Positions 22,876 through 24,611 of a stretch of DNA of 24,611 nt are shown one piece after another. This DNA is from Deltaproteobacteria bacterium. Its GTDB lineage: Bacteria; Desulfobacterota_B; Binatia; UBA9968. The notes below the pieces were generated by a model, which searched no databases, was not told the origin of the DNA, and saw nothing but the letters and a program-made list of their open reading frames with translations. Where the stretch lies: positions 1-24,611 of the forward strand of contig VBKY01000274.1 in the NCBI GenBank assembly GCA_005879255.1, given 5' to 3'. The translations under genes were made by a program, and so were the position numbers. How positions within the stretch are numbered: position 1 is the first letter of the stretch; each line of letters opens with the position of its first letter.

Positions 22876-24594
22876 TCAACGCTGATCATGGACGCCCGTG
22901 GCTCCCATGAGACGTGCCGCGCCGAGGGCGATCAAAAAGATCGCCAGCAAGACCATCGAGAGCGCACACACTGTGCCCGGTTCGCCTCTCTGCCAAAGGT
23001 GAAATATTGTTATCGAAAGCAATTCCGTGCCGTGGCCGTAAAGGAGAATCACCGGACCGAGGGCGCGCATGAAAGTGACGAAAAGAATCAGCGTGCCGGC
23101 GAAAAACACCGGCGCCATCAGCTTGAGCGTGATCGTGCGAAAGGCGTAAAGCCAAGTCGCGCCATGCACCCACGCACTTTCTTCCAACTCATCGCTGATC
23201 TGCGCGAGACCTCCGTTCGCCAGTCTGACGCCGAGCGGAATGCCGTTGGTGATGAATGCGATGAGAAGTATCCAGAGTGTGCCGTAAATCTCAAAAGGAT
23301 AAGGGAGACGAATATACGCCCATAGCATCCCCAAGCTCAGAACGAGTCCGGGAACCGTCCAGGGGACCCAGGAAATCAGATCGAGTGTCTTCCGGAGTGC
23401 GAAGCTGGTCTTGGTGACGACGTAGGCGACGCCGAACGAAAGCAACATGGTGAGCAGCGCCGCCGCGCTGGCGAGCAAAAAGGAGTTCTTGATGCTTTGC
23501 CAAACCAGCGGATCGTCAAAAATTGTCCGATAGTGATGCAGCGTTAGCGCCTGCCAGTCATAGATTCCGAAAACTTCAAAGAACGATCCCAAGACAAGTT
23601 GCGACAGGGGCAAAACCGTCGCTATTAGAAAATAAACCGCGCAAATGGCCAAGATAAAATATCTCCACCGTCCCAGACTGATGGTCATCGGGCGGTAGCC
23701 TTTGCCGCTTATGATGGCAAAGGATCTTTCGCGCAAGATTCTACGCTGAACAAAAATCATCATCGCCGTCATCAGGAAAAGTGTGACGGCAAGCGCGGTG
23801 GCCAATCCATACCTCGGTGGAAAGCCAAACTCGAGGACCTCGTAGATTTTGTTGGTAAAGACAAAGATGCCTGCCGGCAAACCTAAAATAACCGGCAACT
23901 CGAAGGACTCCATGCCCCGCACGAACGTGAGTAAGCTGGCGGCCAAAATCGCCGGCGCGAGCAGCGGCAGAGTGATACGGGCAAACGCGCCGGCGTGGCT
24001 GCTGCCGGAGGTGAGCGCGGCTTCTTCGAGAGAACTATCCATCGCCCGAAAGGCGCCGACGATCAGGAGAAACTTCGTCGGCGCCGAAGTAATCGTCCAA
24101 GTCCAGATTAGTCCGCCGAGCGAGTAAATATTGAAGGGCGGCTCTTGCAAGTCGAACAGCCAGCTTAAAAACACATTGATCAAACCCGTCCTCGGGCTCA
24201 GTAGCAAAGCCCAGGCAAAAACTTCCAAGATCGACGGGATGAAAAAAGGCACGATCATGAAGAGGGTAATCGCGCCGCGGTAAGGAGTGTCGGTGCGCGT
24301 CACGACCCAGGCAAAGAAAATCGCCACCACCGCGGAGAGCAGCGTTACGGCGCCGACGATAAAAAAAGTGTTCAGAAAAAGACGGTATGTCTCCCGGTCG
24401 CCGTAAGCGTCGAAATAGTTTTGCAGTGTGAAGAAGCCCGCGTCTCCTGGCGCCGAGCTTCTCATGCTGCCGTACAGCAGCATCAAGACGGGATAAAGGA
24501 CAATGATGGCAACGACCAGGAAAAGGCCGCCAACCAAAAATTTAGTTAAGCGAGTTGGAATCAATCGATTTGACGAGTGAGAACTTCGGAACAA
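22876..24594 (-). CDS. ABC transporter permease, fused two-domain (FbpB-like)
   Basis: Inner-membrane permease of 572 residues with two MetI domains, each having about six hydrophobic helices. EAA loops: 'LEEAALTSGSSHAGAFARITLP' around residues 190-210 (long motif, split by variable residues) and 'LEESAWVHGATWLYAFRTITLK' near residue 470; the second has LK where LP is usual. A stop in frame at 24601-24603 means the start lies inside the window. The first candidate is TTG 24594, with a second TTG at 24564. The lack of an ATG makes the start uncertain. It is transcribed before the binding protein 21746-22780. The ATPase may lie outside the window. It has the same architecture as the permease at 1093-2823. 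Confidence 0.88.
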   Translation of the reverse strand: MFRSSHSSNRLIPTRLTKFLVGGLFLVVAIIVLYPVLMLLYGSMRSSAPGDAGFFTLQNYFDAYGDRETYRLFLNTFFIVGAVTLLSAVVAIFFAWVVTRTDTPYRGAITLFMIVPFFIPSILEVFAWALLLSPRTGLINVFLSWLFDLQEPPFNIYSLGGLIWTWTITSAPTKFLLIVGAFRAMDSSLEEAALTSGSSHAGAFARITLPLLAPAILAASLLTFVRGMESFELPVILGLPAGIFVFTNKIYEVLEFGFPPRYGLATALAVTLFLMTAMMIFVQRRILRERSFAIISGKGYRPMTISLGRWRYFILAICAVYFLIATVLPLSQLVLGSFFEVFGIYDWQALTLHHYRTIFDDPLVWQSIKNSFLLASAAALLTMLLSFGVAYVVTKTSFALRKTLDLISWVPWTVPGLVLSLGMLWAYIRLPYPFEIYGTLWILLIAFITNGIPLGVRLANGGLAQISDELEESAWVHGATWLYAFRTITLKLMAPVFFAGTLILFVTFMRALGPVILLYGHGTELLSITIFHLWQRGEPGTVCALSMVLLAIFLIALGAARLMGATGVHDQR

Positions 24595-24611
24595 GTTGAG
24601 CTAAGCCCTGG

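Overview
This window looks like part of the chromosome of an uncultured Gram-negative bacterium. It has moderate GC content and many Sec signal peptides on periplasmic binding proteins. It also carries tripartite-tricarboxylate-type receptors, a thiolase/DUF35 pair and an ADP-forming acyl-CoA ligase. This repertoire suggests a soil, sediment or subsurface lineage such as the former Deltaproteobacteria (Binatia-like), Rokubacteria or Tectomicrobia. That placement is an inference from gene content; no rRNA or marker gene is present.

Layout: nearly all genes from 1 to 17,000 are on the + strand, and all genes from 17,235 to 24,594 are on the - strand, so the two halves converge near 17.1 kb. (1) 52-2823: a solute-binding protein gene interrupted by an in-frame TAG, followed by a fused two-domain ABC permease. 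(2) 2873-5055: a frameshifted TTT-type receptor and an intact binding protein. (3) 5102-9044: a thiolase, its DUF35 Zn-ribbon/OB-fold partner and an acetate--CoA ligase-type enzyme, which form an acyl-CoA metabolism module. (4) 9045-10866: a gene-poor stretch with a small secreted repeat protein, a possible small membrane protein and a decayed RAYT (Y1 transposase). (5) 10867-17000: a binding protein, a repeat-rich spacer, a tight three-gene set (UGA-containing UGSC-type selenoprotein, TTT receptor, small NifU-like CxxC protein), then another binding protein. (6) 17235-24594, - strand: a binding protein bracketed by direct repeats, a frameshifted amidohydrolase with altered metal-ligand positions, a multiply broken binding protein next to an IS3 scrap, then a binding protein with a second fused permease.

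The most important observation is that two apparent ORFs at 12525-12809 and 12894-14201 are one gene. They lie in the same frame, separated only by a UGA with no other stop. The UGA sits exactly where the UGSC family carries selenocysteine (here U-G-A-C), and a hairpin with the geometry of a bacterial SECIS starts a few bases downstream. The full product is a 558-residue fusion of a UGSC redox-like domain and a large conserved C-terminal domain. With the receptor and NifU-like genes 21-26 bp apart, it forms a compact candidate system of unknown function.

The second theme is an island with nine periplasmic binding-protein genes (seven ABC-type, two TTT-type) but only two permeases and no ATPase. 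At least three of the nine are broken, and a family of GAAC-rich dispersed repeats sits at the module boundaries.
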